In this document: positions 44,741 through 54,571 of the stretch, in pieces
Layout: every line of letters begins with the position of its first letter
How positions within the stretch are numbered: the stretch's first letter is position 1
From: Lentzea albidocapillata subsp. violacea
Lineage (GTDB): Bacteria; Actinomycetota; Actinomycetes; Mycobacteriales; Pseudonocardiaceae
Direction: 5' to 3'
Assembly (NCBI RefSeq): GCF_900100275.1
Contig: NZ_FNET01000026.1
Span: 1-64,000 of the forward strand
DNA: 64,000 nucleotides
Notes under the pieces: model-generated
Told to the model about the DNA's origin: nothing
Database searches by the model: none
What the model saw: only the letters and a program-made list of their open reading frames with translations
Position numbers and translations under genes: made by a program

Positions 44741-46530
44741 CACGGCACCGCCTTGAGGAACCTCGCCGCCACCTCCACGGCTGGTGTCGAAGTCTCCCCG
44801 CTGAGAACGATGGTCGCGAACGCGAGATCGCCCCGGTAGCCCATGAACCACCCGTGTGAGTGCACGCCGTCACCGAACTGTGCGGTGCCAGTCTTGCCCC
44901 GCACGTCTCCGTACGGCTTGAGCTGTGGTGCAGTGCCGTAGTCGACGACCTCGCGCATCATCTGCCGCACCGGGTCGAGCGCGGCCGCGGGCGGTCCGGC
45001 GGGCTGTTTGTCCGCCTTGGTCTCCTTGCCGCGCACCAGTTGCGGCACCGGCATCGAGCCCTTCGCGATGGACGCCGAGACCAGCGCCATCCCGAACGGC
45101 GAGGCCAGCACCTTGCCCTGACCGAACGCGTCCTCCGCCCGTTCCACGACGTCGGTCGCGGGGGGCACGGAACCGGTGATCGTCGTCAGCCCGGCGATCT
45201 CGAAGTCGACGCCGAGACCGAGCGACAGCGCGGAGCTCGTCAGCAGGTCCGGCGGCATGTCGACGGCGAGCTGGGCGAACGTGGTGTTGCAGGAGAACGC
45301 GAACGCCGACCGCAGCGGGATGGTGCCCTTCTCGAACTCGCTGGAGTTCGGCACGATCCGTCGTCCGTCGATGGTGGTCTTGCCGGGACACGGCAGCGGG
45401 GTGTCGGCGGTGACCTTGCCGGACTGGATCGCGGCGAGTGCGCTCACGGCCTTCATCGTGGAGCCGGGCGGGAAGCGGCCGGTCAGCGCGAGCGCGCCCT
45501 GGGCGTCGGCCGGGTCGTTCTGCGCGACGGCCAGGATGTCGCCGGTGGACGGCTGGATGGCCACCAGGACCGTGGGCTGCGTGAGCGGCTCGACGGCGTC
45601 CTCGGCGGCGGCCTGGACCACCCGCGACAGCGCGATGTTCACGGCCTTGGCCGGCTCGGGGGCCTTGGAGTGCAGTTCCTCGACCTCGGTGCCCTGCGCG
45701 TCGACCGTGCTGACGCGGAATCCGGCGTTACCGGCGATGTCGTTCTCAACGAGCTTGCGCACCGCGGGCAGCACCTGGGAGCCGAAGTTGCGGCTCGGTG
45801 CCAGCAACGACGTCTGCGAACTGAACCGCACGCCGGGCAGGTCGTAGATCTTCGGCTTGACCGACTGGTAGTCCGCGTCCCGCAGCGCCGCCACCTGGTA
45901 GGCCTGGCCCTCCGGGGTCTTGCCCACGCCGTCGGTGATCGTCTGCTGGGTGATGGCCTGGTCGAGCGGGTTCAGCGCGTCCGCAAGGGACTTCGTGACC
46001 GCCGCGACGTCACCGGCCTCCTTGCCGACGAGCAGCACCGAGACGACGCGTTCGGGGGCGAGCAACGGCGTGCCGTCGCGGTCGAGCACCGGCGCCGGGT
46101 CCGGTGTGAGCTCGGTGAGCTTGATCGACTGCTGCGGCGCGAGCTTCGGGTGCACCACCGAGGACGCCCAGTGCACCTTCCACGTGTCGCCGTCCTGGCG
46201 CACGTCGAACTTGGCCGGGTAGGTCCAGTGGCGGTTCTTGCCGAGGTTCCAGTCGAGCGTGACGGACGCTTCGGACGCCAGCTCGCCGTTCTTGCGGATC
46301 TGGTCGACCTTGCTGCTCAGGCCTTCCGGCTTGAGCGCTCCCCGGAACTTCTCGAGGGTCTCCTTGGCGTCGTTCGGGTTGTCTGTCATCCCGGCGGCAC
46401 CCTGCACGTCACCGGACGCGAGCTTCGCCAGGAAGTCGTTGGTGATCTCCGGTGCCCCTGGTTCGGATTCGAACAGCCCACAGCCGCTCACCGTCACCAG
46501 CAACACCGTGATCGTCGCGAGAAGGCGCAC
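44740..46530 (-). CDS. Penicillin-binding transpeptidase lipoprotein
   Basis: A 596-residue class B penicillin-binding protein. The N-terminal lipobox VSGC (Cys17) anchors it to the membrane surface; an NTF2-like MecA_N domain (about 30-140), a PBP dimerisation domain and the transpeptidase domain follow. The active site has Ser357 in STMK, SCN, and KTG at 546-548. It cross-links peptidoglycan. MecA_N-containing PBPs are often of low beta-lactam affinity. M. tuberculosis has a similar lipoprotein (Rv2864c) at the equivalent position near mapB and gcpE. Confidence 0.95.
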   Translation of the reverse strand: MRLLATITVLLVTVSGCGLFESEPGAPEITNDFLAKLASGDVQGAAGMTDNPNDAKETLEKFRGALKPEGLSSKVDQIRKNGELASEASVTLDWNLGKNRHWTYPAKFDVRQDGDTWKVHWASSVVHPKLAPQQSIKLTELTPDPAPVLDRDGTPLLAPERVVSVLLVGKEAGDVAAVTKSLADALNPLDQAITQQTITDGVGKTPEGQAYQVAALRDADYQSVKPKIYDLPGVRFSSQTSLLAPSRNFGSQVLPAVRKLVENDIAGNAGFRVSTVDAQGTEVEELHSKAPEPAKAVNIALSRVVQAAAEDAVEPLTQPTVLVAIQPSTGDILAVAQNDPADAQGALALTGRFPPGSTMKAVSALAAIQSGKVTADTPLPCPGKTTIDGRRIVPNSSEFEKGTIPLRSAFAFSCNTTFAQLAVDMPPDLLTSSALSLGLGVDFEIAGLTTITGSVPPATDVVERAEDAFGQGKVLASPFGMALVSASIAKGSMPVPQLVRGKETKADKQPAGPPAAALDPVRQMMREVVDYGTAPQLKPYGDVRGKTGTAQFGDGVHSHGWFMGYRGDLAFATIVLSGETSTPAVEVAARFLKAVP

Positions 46531-46548
46531 TCGCGCGAGTATGCCCGT

Positions 46549-47400
46549 TCAGAAGAGGACAGTGGCGTATTGCCCGACCTGTTCGAATCCGATTCGCCGG
46601 TAGGCGGCCTGCGCCACGTGGTTGTAGCCGTTGACGTAGAGGCTCGCGGTCCTGTTGAGAACCCTGGTCAGCCGGTCGGCCACCGCCGCCGTGCCCGCGG
46701 TGCCGATGCCCTCGCCCCGGCGGTCCGGGCGGACCCAGACGCCCTGGATCTGGCCGACCCTGCTGGACATGGCGCCGATCTCGGCCTTGAAGACGACCTC
46801 GCCGTGTTCGAACCGGGCGAAGGCCCTGCCCGCGGCGATCAGCTCGGACACCCGTGCCCGGTAGCCCGCGCCGCCGTCCTCGGCGCACGGGTCGATGCCC
46901 ACCTCCTCGATGAACATCGAGATGGCGGCGGGGAGGTAGCGGTTCAGCTCGCTCGGGCGGACCTGGCGGACGTGCGGGTCCGGGGTGACCTTCGGGGTCG
47001 TCGAGATGGCCATCAGCGGCTGGTCCCCGCGGACCTCCCTGGCCGGGCCCCAGTCGGACTGGAGCTCGTCCCAGAGGGTCAGGACCTGCTCGGCGGGGCC
47101 GACGAGGCTGGAGCACATGCGCCCACGGCGGCGGGCGCGATCGGCGAACATGCGCATGGCCGTCGCGCTGCCCCTGAGCGGGATCAGGTTCGGCCCGGAG
47201 AAGCACAGGCCGTCGACACGGCCGCGGAGGGGCCTGGAGTCCGAGCCCCACATCTCGCCGCCCAGGCGCCACGGGTCGAGGCCGGCCGCTTCCACCCGTG
47301 CCGCGACCATGCACGCCGCCACGGGGTCGTTGTCGAAGACCCCGCGCACGTCGATCAGGTCGCGCTCGTCGAGAACGCGAGCTCCGGCAAGCCTCAGCAC
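46549..47400 (-). CDS. GNAT family N-acetyltransferase (DUF4081-type)
   Basis: A 283-residue two-part protein: an N-terminal DUF4081-like region with CMVAARVEAAGLDPWRLGGEMWG and a C-terminal GNAT domain with GQIQGVWVRPDRRGEGIGTAG and YVNGYNHVAQAAYRRIGFE. Homologues sit next to ispG throughout the actinobacteria. The substrate is not known. The GTG at 47400 starts it; the stop is 18 bp before the PBP gene, suggesting one transcript. Confidence 0.9.
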   Translation of the reverse strand: MLRLAGARVLDERDLIDVRGVFDNDPVAACMVAARVEAAGLDPWRLGGEMWGSDSRPLRGRVDGLCFSGPNLIPLRGSATAMRMFADRARRRGRMCSSLVGPAEQVLTLWDELQSDWGPAREVRGDQPLMAISTTPKVTPDPHVRQVRPSELNRYLPAAISMFIEEVGIDPCAEDGGAGYRARVSELIAAGRAFARFEHGEVVFKAEIGAMSSRVGQIQGVWVRPDRRGEGIGTAGTAAVADRLTRVLNRTASLYVNGYNHVAQAAYRRIGFEQVGQYATVLF

Positions 47401-47472
47401 GTCACCTAGCGTGCCAGATTCACCGCGTGTGTGGCATCAGCCAACAGTGCCTTGTGCCTGGACACACGGTAA

Positions 47473-47498
47473 GGGCGCCTCACGGCCATGAGGCGCCC
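47473..47498. terminator. Hairpin terminator after ispG
   Basis: GGGCGCCTC and GAGGCGCCC are perfect 9-bp arms around eight bases, 17 bp past the ispG stop. It probably ends the dxr-rip-ispG transcript on the minus strand; on the plus strand a CTTTCGTT tract follows, so it may also work that way. Confidence 0.75.
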
Positions 47499-47514
47499 CT
47501 TTCGTTCGTACGTG

Positions 47515-48669
47515 CTAGCCGACCGTGACGGCCGGGGTTCCGCCCTCGACCGGTTCCATCTCCTCGGCGAGGCGCATGGCCTCCTCGATGAGGGTCTCCA
47601 CGATCGCGTGCTCGGGCACGGTCTTGATGACCTTGCCCTTCACGAAGATCTGGCCCTTGCCGTTGCCGGAGGCGACACCCAGGTCGGCCTCGCGGGCCTC
47701 ACCGGGACCGTTCACGACGCAGCCCATGACGGCGACGCGCAGCGGCACCTCCATGCCCTCCAGACCTGCCGTGACCTGCTCGGCGAGCGTGTACACGTCG
47801 ACCTGGGCGCGGCCGCACGACGGGCAGGAGACGATCTCCAGCTTGCGCGGGCGCAGGTTGAGCGACTGGAGGATCTGGTGGCCGACCTTGATCTCCTCGA
47901 CCGGCGGGGCGGACAACGACACCCGAATGGTGTCGCCGATGCCCTGGCGCAGGAGCGCGCCGAACGCCACGGCCGACTTGATGGTGCCCTGGAAGGCGGG
48001 GCCGGCCTCCGTGACGCCCAGGTGCAGCGGGTAGTCGCACTGCTCGGCCAGCAGTTCGTACGCGCGCACCATGACCACCGGGTCGTTGTGCTTGACGGAG
48101 ATCTTGATGTCGTGGAAGTCGTGCTCCGCGAAGAGGGACGCCTCCCACATCGCCGACTCGGCCAGCGCCTCGGGCGTGGCCTTGCCGTACTTCTTGAGCA
48201 GCCGGGGGTCGAGCGAACCGGCGTTGACGCCGATCCGGATCGGCGTGCCGTGGTCCTTGGCGGCGGCCGCGATCTCCTTGACCTGGTCGTCGAACTTGCG
48301 GATGTTGCCGGGGTTCACCCGGACCGCGGCACAACCAGCCTCGATGGCGGCGAAGACGTACTTCGGCTGGAAGTGGATGTCGGCGATCACCGGGATCTGG
48401 GACTTCCTGGCGATCGCCGGCAGTGCGTCCGCGTCGTCCTGCGAGGGGCAGGCGACCCGGACGATGTCGCAGCCGGACGCGGTGAGTTCCGCGATCTGCT
48501 GCAACGTCGCGTTGACGTCCGACGTGAGCGTCGTCGTCATCGACTGGACGGAGACGGGGAACTCGCTGCCGACACCGACGTTGCCGACCATCAGCTGCCT
48601 GGTCTTGCGACGTTCCGACAGCACCGGCGGCGGCAGTGCCGGCATTCCGAGCATCACGCCGTCACTCAT
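47515..48669 (-). CDS. ispG: 4-hydroxy-3-methylbut-2-enyl diphosphate synthase
   Basis: A 384-residue iron-sulfur enzyme (GcpE) catalysing the penultimate step of the MEP isoprenoid pathway. The 4Fe-4S ligands are the cysteines of SCPSCGR and [27 protein letters not shown] substrate-binding residues are present in the N-terminal barrel (here [14 protein letters not shown]). It follows rip by 26 bp and dxr lies further upstream, as in other actinobacteria, linking two MEP enzymes with a membrane protease. Confidence 0.97.
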   Translation of the reverse strand: MSDGVMLGMPALPPPVLSERRKTRQLMVGNVGVGSEFPVSVQSMTTTLTSDVNATLQQIAELTASGCDIVRVACPSQDDADALPAIARKSQIPVIADIHFQPKYVFAAIEAGCAAVRVNPGNIRKFDDQVKEIAAAAKDHGTPIRIGVNAGSLDPRLLKKYGKATPEALAESAMWEASLFAEHDFHDIKISVKHNDPVVMVRAYELLAEQCDYPLHLGVTEAGPAFQGTIKSAVAFGALLRQGIGDTIRVSLSAPPVEEIKVGHQILQSLNLRPRKLEIVSCPSCGRAQVDVYTLAEQVTAGLEGMEVPLRVAVMGCVVNGPGEAREADLGVASGNGKGQIFVKGKVIKTVPEHAIVETLIEEAMRLAEEMEPVEGGTPAVTVG

Positions 48670-48695
48670 GGGTTGTGCACCTTTCCGTGGATCAC

Positions 48696-49907
48696 TTATT
48701 GCAACCTGATCGGGTTGACGATGTCGGCGGTCACGGTCAGCAGCGTGATGGCGCCGCCGATGAAGATGACCACGTAGGTGAGTGGCAGCAGGCGCATGTA
48801 GTCGACCGGGGCGCCGGCGGGCTTCCCGCGCAGCTTCCTCACCCAGTCTCGCACCCGTTCGTAGAGGTTGACGGCGATGTGACCACCGTCAAGCGGGAGC
48901 AGCGGCAGGAGGTTGAACACACCGACGAAGAAGTTCAGACCGGCCAGCATGAGGATGAAGAACGCCCACAGGCCCCGTTCCGCGGCGTCGCCACCGAGCC
49001 GGGACGCACCCACGACTGAAATCGGGGTGTCGAGGTCGCGCTCGCCGCCGCCGATGGCCTGGACGACGGCCGGGATGCGCTCCGGGAAGCGCATGAGGCC
49101 CTTCCAGGTGTTCACGAACATGTCGCCGGTGAACGCGATCGAGGCCGGCACCGCCGCGAGCGGGCTGTACTCGAAGTTCTGCTGCCAGGTGACGCCGATG
49201 GCGCCGACCTCCTTGACCTCGCGGCCGCCCTTGCCGTCCAGCACCTCGCGGGTGACCTTCGGCACGTTCACCGAGAGCGCGACCTCCTTGCCGTCGCGCA
49301 GCACCTTGAACTCGGTCGGGCCGTTCAGCTCACGGGTGATCGTGAGCATCTCCGACCACGTCGAGATCGGCTTGCCGGCGATGGCGATGACCTCGTCGCC
49401 GGGCTGCAGGCCCGCGTCCTTGGCCGGAGCCGGGGCGCCGGGCTGGCACGGCGCGGTGAGGCCGACGGTGTGGTCCTGCACGCACGGCGTGATCTCGGCG
49501 AGAACCGGCAGGTCCTTGTTGTTCGGCAGGCCCAGCGACATCGCGAGGATCAGCAGAATGATGAAGCCGAGGATGAAGTGCGTGATCGAACCGGCGGACA
49601 GCACGACGACGCGCTTCCACACCTTCTGGTTGTAGAAGGCGCGCTTGCGGTCGTCCGGGTGCACCTCGTCCAGCGCCGTCATGCCGGTGATCTCGCAGAA
49701 GCCGCCGGCCGGGATCGCCTTCAGGCCGTACTCGGTCTCGCCCCTGCGGAACGAGAAGATCTTCGGGCCGAAACCGATGAAGTAGCGGGTGACCTTCATG
49801 CCGTAGAACTTCGCGGTCAGCAGGTGCCCGAACTCGTGCAACGCGATGGAGACCGCGATGCCGAACGCGAACAGCAGCACCCCGAGGATGTTGATGAATG
49901 TGTTCAC
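48696..49907 (-). CDS. rip: RseP/Rip1-type site-2 protease (M50)
   Basis: A 403-residue intramembrane zinc protease. HEFGH (24-28) lies in the first transmembrane helix, a PDZ domain with [16 protein letters not shown] occupies the middle, and LPLDGGH near the C terminus supplies the remaining ligand. About four membrane helices. It cleaves anti-sigma factors and other membrane substrates; the mycobacterial homologue Rip1 sits in the same gene order. The GTG at 49907 starts the protein directly at the first helix; the longer frame is antisense-like sequence from dxr. Confidence 0.95.
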   Translation of the reverse strand: MNTFINILGVLLFAFGIAVSIALHEFGHLLTAKFYGMKVTRYFIGFGPKIFSFRRGETEYGLKAIPAGGFCEITGMTALDEVHPDDRKRAFYNQKVWKRVVVLSAGSITHFILGFIILLILAMSLGLPNNKDLPVLAEITPCVQDHTVGLTAPCQPGAPAPAKDAGLQPGDEVIAIAGKPISTWSEMLTITRELNGPTEFKVLRDGKEVALSVNVPKVTREVLDGKGGREVKEVGAIGVTWQQNFEYSPLAAVPASIAFTGDMFVNTWKGLMRFPERIPAVVQAIGGGERDLDTPISVVGASRLGGDAAERGLWAFFILMLAGLNFFVGVFNLLPLLPLDGGHIAVNLYERVRDWVRKLRGKPAGAPVDYMRLLPLTYVVIFIGGAITLLTVTADIVNPIRLQ

Positions 49908-49914
49908 GGAAAGT

Positions 49915-51045
49915 TCAGTTCCTTCCAACCAGCTCGCGGGCACGTGCGCGTGCCCAATCCTCGGCGGCCAGGACCTCCGCGACGTCCGCGGGGTCCTTCT
50001 GCCAGTCGTTCGCCTCGCCGAGAACCTGGCCGATGGTGTCCACGATCGACAGGAACGACGTGTGGCCGGCGACGAAGGAGGCGAGTGCCTCCTCGTTCGC
50101 GGCGTTGTAGATCGCAGGAAGGCAACCGCCGGCGGTGCCTGCCTGCCGCGCGAGCTCGACCGCCGGGAAGGTGACGCTGTCCAGGGGTTCGAACGTCCAC
50201 GAGGTGGCGGTGTCAAAGGTACAGGCGGCGGCCGCACCCGCGACGCGCTCGGGCCAGGACAACCCCAACGAGATCGGCAGCCGCATGTCCGGAGGCGACG
50301 CCTGCGCGAGCGTCGAGCCGTCCGTGAAGGTGACCATGGAGTGGATGATGGACTGAGGGTGCACCACGACGTCGACGCGGTCGTAGGGGACCCCGAACAG
50401 CAGGTGCGCCTCGATCAGCTCCAGGCCCTTGTTGACCAGGTTCGCCGAGTTGATCGTGACGACCTGGCCCATCGACCAGGTCGGATGCGCCATCGCCTGC
50501 TGGACGGTGACGGCCTCGAGGTCTTTGCGGGTCTTGCCGCGGAACGGCCCGCCGGACGCCGTGAGCACCAGCTTGTGCACCTCATCCGCGGTGCCACCCC
50601 GAAGACACTGCGCGAGTGCCGAGTGCTCGGAGTCGACCGGCACGATCTGGCCGGGCTTCGCCGCCTTCAGCACGAGCGGCCCGCCCGCGATGAGCGACTC
50701 CTTGTTCGCGAGGGCGAGCGTGGCCCCCGTTTCGAGCGCCATGAGCGACGGTTCCAGCCCCCTGGACCCGTCCATGGCGTTGAGGACGACGTCCGCCGGG
50801 ACCGCCTCGACCAGGTCGGCCATGCTGGTCAGCGTCCGGACGCCGGGGACCTCGGCGCCGTTGGCGACGGCGACCGTCTTCACGTCGAACTCCGCTGCCT
50901 GCTCTTTCAGCAGGCCGAGCTGACGTCCACCCGCGCCGAGGCCGACGACCTGGAAGCGGTCGCGGTTGCGCCGGATGACGTCGAGCGCCTGGGTGCCGAC
51001 CGAGCCGGTCGAGCCCAGGACCAGGACAGTGCGTGGAGTACTCAT
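49915..51045 (-). CDS. dxr: 1-deoxy-D-xylulose 5-phosphate reductoisomerase
   Basis: A 376-residue NADPH-dependent enzyme that makes MEP, the committed step of non-mevalonate isoprenoid synthesis. The NADPH site [13 protein letters not shown] is at the N terminus, [12 protein letters not shown] and [13 protein letters not shown] carry the metal ligands, and TASGGPFR and [10 protein letters not shown] are typical. Seven bases separate it from rip, so the three genes dxr, rip and ispG form a tight operon. Confidence 0.97.
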   Translation of the reverse strand: MSTPRTVLVLGSTGSVGTQALDVIRRNRDRFQVVGLGAGGRQLGLLKEQAAEFDVKTVAVANGAEVPGVRTLTSMADLVEAVPADVVLNAMDGSRGLEPSLMALETGATLALANKESLIAGGPLVLKAAKPGQIVPVDSEHSALAQCLRGGTADEVHKLVLTASGGPFRGKTRKDLEAVTVQQAMAHPTWSMGQVVTINSANLVNKGLELIEAHLLFGVPYDRVDVVVHPQSIIHSMVTFTDGSTLAQASPPDMRLPISLGLSWPERVAGAAAACTFDTATSWTFEPLDSVTFPAVELARQAGTAGGCLPAIYNAANEEALASFVAGHTSFLSIVDTIGQVLGEANDWQKDPADVAEVLAAEDWARARARELVGRN

Positions 51046-51088
51046 CGCCCCTCATTGTTCCGGAGAGTGCCTGAGAGCACGGCACAGC

Positions 51089-51106
51089 CCGTTACTTTGA
51101 TAACGG
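51089..51106. promoter_or_regulatory. Inverted repeat between dxr and the GlsB-like gene
   Basis: CCGTTA and TAACGG are perfect 6-bp arms with a six-base spacer (CTTTGA), in the 135-bp divergent region. It includes a possible -10 (GATAAC). A regulator binding here could affect both dxr and the stress-type membrane protein. Confidence 0.3.
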
Positions 51107-51180
51107 AGCGGTCTTGAAGGTGTGAAGTCGCCAGTTCGAGGGCATTCCATCGGCGTCAAGTCGTTGGAAGGAGACTCTCC

Positions 51181-51447
51181 GTGGGCATCCTCGGATGGAT
51201 CGTGCTCGGTCTGCTGGCTGGAGCCATCGCCAAGGCAATCATGCCTGGTAACGACCCCGGCGGTTTCATCATCACGATGCTGCTCGGCATCGTGGGTGCG
51301 ATTCTCGGCGGATTCATCGGATCTGCGGTGTTCGGGACCGACCTGGGCTCGTTCTTCGATCTTCGGACCTGGCTGCTGGCCATCGTCGGATCGCTGATCC
51401 TGCTGGGCATCTACCGCCTGGTAACGGGCAAGCGCAGTCACGCTTAG
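51181..51447 (+). CDS. GlsB/YeaQ/YmgE family stress-response membrane protein
   Basis: An 88-residue protein with three hydrophobic helices and the family pattern of glycine-rich segments (GWIVLGLLAGAIAKAIMPG and MLLGIVGAILGGFIG). Members are transglycosylase-associated proteins induced by envelope or general stress in other bacteria; their molecular role is not settled. GGAAGGAG lies six bases before the GTG start. A 14-bp hairpin follows. Confidence 0.92.
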   Translation: MGILGWIVLGLLAGAIAKAIMPGNDPGGFIITMLLGIVGAILGGFIGSAVFGTDLGSFFDLRTWLLAIVGSLILLGIYRLVTGKRSHA

Positions 51448-51461
51448 CCGCACAGACGTTT

Positions 51462-51492
51462 GAGACCGTTCGGGTGTCACCCGAACGGTCTC
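51462..51492. terminator. Bidirectional terminator
   Basis: GAGACCGTTCGGGT and ACCCGAACGGTCTC are perfect 14-bp arms with a GTC loop, between two convergent genes (stops at 51447 and 51507). TGTCTTTG follows on the plus strand. It should end transcription of both. Confidence 0.92.
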
Positions 51493-51506
51493 TGTCTTTG
51501 CTCCAG

Positions 51507-52157
51507 TCAGGTCGCGATGCCCGCGTCGCGTGCCAGCAACGCCGCCTGCACCCGGTTCGTGAGCCCCAGTTTGGCCAGCAACCGGGACACGTAGGTCTTC
51601 ACCGTCGCCTCGGACATGTGCAGCTTCGCGCCGACGTCAGCGTTCGACATGCCCTGCCCGAGCAGCGCGAGCACCTCCACCTCACGGTCGGTCAGCCCCT
51701 CGACGGCCTTCTGCGCCTCCTGCCGCTTCGGCTGCCCCGACGTCGCCACCATGCCGACCACCCGCGACGTGACCATCGGCGACAGATACGCCTCGCCGTT
51801 GTTGACCGCACGCACGGCTCGAAGAAGCTCCTCCGGCGCCGAGTCCTTCAGCAGGAAGCCGGCCGCGCCATCAGACAGCGCGCGCACGATGTTGTCGTCC
51901 TCGCCGAACGTCGTCAGCATCACGACCCGGACCGAAGGTGCCACCACCCGCAGTTCCTTCGCGCACGCCAGGCCGTCCATGCGCGGCATGCGGATGTCGA
52001 GCACGGCCACGTCGACCCGGCGTTCACGCACGATCTGCAGGGCCTCGCGGCCGTCGCCGGCCTCCGCCACGAGCTCGATGTCGTCGGCGGTGCCGAGGAT
52101 GGCCTTGATGCCGGCGCGCATCAGCGGCTCGTCGTCGGCGATGAGCACCCGGATCAT
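51507..52157 (-). CDS. NarL/LuxR-type response regulator
   Basis: A 216-residue regulator. The receiver domain has the acidic pocket ADDE near residue 7-10, the phosphoacceptor Asp54 in VLDIRMPRMDG, and the conserved Thr/Lys (MLTTFGE, LKDSA). The C-terminal LuxR helix-turn-helix is LTDREVEVLALLGQGMSNADVGAKLHMSEATVKTYVSRLLAKL. It overlaps the histidine kinase gene by four bases (ATGA type) and is its evident partner. Confidence 0.96.
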   Translation of the reverse strand: MIRVLIADDEPLMRAGIKAILGTADDIELVAEAGDGREALQIVRERRVDVAVLDIRMPRMDGLACAKELRVVAPSVRVVMLTTFGEDDNIVRALSDGAAGFLLKDSAPEELLRAVRAVNNGEAYLSPMVTSRVVGMVATSGQPKRQEAQKAVEGLTDREVEVLALLGQGMSNADVGAKLHMSEATVKTYVSRLLAKLGLTNRVQAALLARDAGIAT

Positions 52158-53758
52158 TGACCTGTCCTCTGAACGTGGATCTTCTTCTCGACCAGCTTGC
52201 CGTCCCGGAAGCAGAAACGCACCACTCGGGTGCCTTTCGCGAGGTACGACTGCTCGTCGGTGATGTGGTAGACGCAGCGTGCGCCCGGCGGTTCGGGGCT
52301 GGCCTGGGACTTGCGTTCACCGTCGGCGACCAGGGGTTCGTCACCGGCCGGGAGCAACGCGCGCACGTCGGCCTCCGCCTGGCCCACCTCGATCCTGTCG
52401 AGGCTCTCCTGCGACACGACGTCGGTGACGGGCTGCGAGCCGAGGTAGGTGAAGCCGCCGATGATGATCGTCAGCACCACCGACGCCCCCGCTATCGAGC
52501 CGACGCCCGCCCACTTGCGGATGCCGCGCGGCGATTCGGTCTCGTCCTGCTCGTCCTCGGGCTCGTCGGGGAGCGGCGTCTCCTCGTACGGCAGCACGGC
52601 GGCGATGCGGAAGCCTCCGGAGGGCAACGCGCCGACGTGCAGGATGCCGCCGGCCACGCGCACTCGTTCGGTGAGCCCGATCAGGCCGACGCCCGGCGCC
52701 TGGACCGGCGAACCGTTGCGCGACGGGTTGTTGCGCACCTCCACGACCAGCGCGTCCGGCTCGTACTTCACCGTCACCTGCACGGCGGCGCCCGGTGCGT
52801 GCTTCGCAGCGTTGGTCAGGCCTTCCTGGGCCACGCGATAGGCCGCGTGAGAGACACGGGACGGCAACGGGTGTGCTTGCCCGCCGCGCACCAGACTGAC
52901 CAGAACACCGGCCTTGCGCGCGTCGCTCACCAACGAGTCGATGGACTCCGCGGTCCGTGTCGCGGGGTCGTCGTCGGGACCGTCCTCCGCGCGCAGCACG
53001 CCGATGATCGCCCGCAACTCCCCCATGCCGGTCAACGCGGCCGAGCGCAGCACCCCGATGGCCTCGCGCTGCTTGTCCCCCAGCGACGGGTCCAGCGCCA
53101 GCGCGCCGGCGTGCACGGAGATCAGCGACAGCCGGTGGCCGAGGCTGTCGTGCATGTCCTGGGCGATGCGGCTGCGTTCGCGGAGACGGACCTGCCGCGA
53201 CAACATCCTGTGCTCGACGCGCATGCGCCCCTCGCGGTCCTGCATGGCCTGCACCAGCGCCTCGCGTTGCGCCAGGTACCGGCCGACGAGGAACGGCAGC
53301 GCCACGCCCACGCCGAAGATCGTGACCAGGATCAGCATGCCGTAGACGGGTTCTATGTCGAGTGGACGCTTGTCCCAGTCCCACAGCAGCACCACGACGA
53401 CGAACGTGATCGTGGTCGACACGACGGCCTTGACCCACGACTCGATCCGGCGGCCAGCCGTGTAGCTCAGCACGACCATCATGGCCGGACCGAAGAACGG
53501 AATCGCCGCGCCCGCGATCATGGCCGTCGCCGGCAGCAGGTGCCGCAGGGGCAACATCACCACGTAGACGGCGAAGTAGGCGACGAGCGTCCAGCCCGAC
53601 GCCTTCGTCTCCGCCCACGGCCCCGGCCACAGGTCCAGCACGAGCACGCCGACCATGACGAGCAGGTCGCCGACGAGCCGCACCGGGGTCAGCCCCCGAA
53701 GCCGGGCCAGGGTGTCGGCGCGGAACGCCTCGGCCCTGGTCCGCACAGCAGTAGTCAC
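52154..53758 (-). CDS. Sensor histidine kinase (HisKA_3) with extra C-terminal extracytoplasmic domain
   Basis: A 534-residue kinase. Four to five N-terminal membrane helices (about 25-165) lead to a HisKA_3 dimerisation helix with His203 in DMHDSLGH and an ATPase domain ending near GVGLIGLTERV and GGFRIAAVLPY (about 390). Unusually, an acidic linker is followed by one more membrane helix (about 418-438) and a 95-residue external domain with two cysteines (ARCVYH and VVRFCFRDG) that resembles SmpA/OmlA-type modules. The extra domain could be a sensor placed after the kinase core. Operon with the response regulator. Confidence 0.93.
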   Translation of the reverse strand: MTTAVRTRAEAFRADTLARLRGLTPVRLVGDLLVMVGVLVLDLWPGPWAETKASGWTLVAYFAVYVVMLPLRHLLPATAMIAGAAIPFFGPAMMVVLSYTAGRRIESWVKAVVSTTITFVVVVLLWDWDKRPLDIEPVYGMLILVTIFGVGVALPFLVGRYLAQREALVQAMQDREGRMRVEHRMLSRQVRLRERSRIAQDMHDSLGHRLSLISVHAGALALDPSLGDKQREAIGVLRSAALTGMGELRAIIGVLRAEDGPDDDPATRTAESIDSLVSDARKAGVLVSLVRGGQAHPLPSRVSHAAYRVAQEGLTNAAKHAPGAAVQVTVKYEPDALVVEVRNNPSRNGSPVQAPGVGLIGLTERVRVAGGILHVGALPSGGFRIAAVLPYEETPLPDEPEDEQDETESPRGIRKWAGVGSIAGASVVLTIIIGGFTYLGSQPVTDVVSQESLDRIEVGQAEADVRALLPAGDEPLVADGERKSQASPEPPGARCVYHITDEQSYLAKGTRVVRFCFRDGKLVEKKIHVQRTGQ

Positions 53759-54031
53759 GCTCTCAAACTACGAGACGTCCCATGTCCGCGCGGCACGCTG
53801 GAGTATCGAATTCCCGCGACGAAAGTTGACGCCGAGGTTGACCCAGGTCGCGTGGAACCGCTTCGACGAGGTTCGAAGGACCCTCCCCACGCATGATCGT
53901 CTCGACATGCTCCGCCTCCTGCACATCAATCTCTCAGGGGGAGACATGACAGCCCTGGCTTGAAGTTCGGCCAGCCGCGTGACGGATCCCGCGCTACGCG
54001 GCCGAGTGAACACCTGTGTACCGTTGTGAAC
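53759..54031. other. Intergenic region between kinase and TetR genes
   Basis: No convincing gene. A plus-strand frame from 53908 would encode 18 residues ending MTALA, with GGGGGAG before its internal ATG (53946), but it is too short to judge. A 7-bp inverted repeat (GCCGCGT 53974-53980, ACGCGGC 53996-54002) lies before the TetR promoter. Promoters of the kinase on one side and the TetR gene on the other must be here. Confidence 0.4.
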
Positions 54032-54043
54032 ATGAGTGTTCAC
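54006..54043. promoter_or_regulatory. TetR operator overlapping promoter and start codon
   Basis: GTGAACA (54026-54032) and TGTTCAC (54037-54043) form an inverted repeat with a four-base spacer that covers the ATG at 54032. A third GTGAACA lies at 54006-54012, exactly 20 bp upstream. TACCGT (54019-54024) seven bases before the ATG is a leaderless -10. A repressor bound here would block both promoter and start, a strong case for autoregulation. Confidence 0.65.
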
Positions 54044-54571
54044 TTGCTGCAGACGGCGACGTCCGTACTGCTCAAGGACCCGACCGCGTCCCTGAGCGAC
54101 GTCGCGCGGGCGGCCGGTGTCGGCAGGACCACACTCCACAAGCGCTTTCCGACCCGGACGGCGCTGGTCCGCGCGGTCGCGAACGACGCGCTGGACCTGA
54201 TCGACTCCGTGTCGTGCCAGGTGGACTTCGGCAGTGACGACGCGATCGAGGACCTCATGACGCGTCTGGTCGCGCTCGGCCCGCGGGTGGAGTTCCTGCT
54301 CCGCTTCCCCGGCCTGGAGCGCGACGAGCAACTGAGGACGCGCATCGAGGAGATGGACCGGCCCGTGCTCGACCTGATCACCCGGCTGCAGGGCACCAAG
54401 CTGCGCCGCGACCTGCCCGCGTGGTGGATCCTGCACACCCTCTACGCCGGGCTCTTCAACGCCTGGGAAGCGATCAACTACGGCCGTCTCGCGCCGTTGG
54501 ACGCTCCCCGGTTCGTACTGACCACGGTGTTCGAGGGGGTAAGCAGTGCTGGAACAACTGACCGGACATGA
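54032..54571 (+). CDS. TetR family regulator
   Basis: A 179-residue TetR-type protein whose N-terminal helix-turn-helix (SLSDVARAAGVGRTTLHKRFPTRTALVRAVAND) is followed by a helical ligand domain with no family signature. Its start sits inside a GTGAACA palindrome and it has a leaderless -10. The last 26 bases overlap the P450 gene, so the two form one unit: regulator and oxidase for the same compound is the natural reading. Confidence 0.9.
   Translation: MSVHLLQTATSVLLKDPTASLSDVARAAGVGRTTLHKRFPTRTALVRAVANDALDLIDSVSCQVDFGSDDAIEDLMTRLVALGPRVEFLLRFPGLERDEQLRTRIEEMDRPVLDLITRLQGTKLRRDLPAWWILHTLYAGLFNAWEAINYGRLAPLDAPRFVLTTVFEGVSSAGTTDRT

Noticed and set aside
53908-53964. Short plus-strand ORF ending MTALA as a leader peptide for the TetR gene
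   Set aside because: No associated attenuator structure or leaderless -10 was evident, and the TetR gene has its own promoter overlapping its start.
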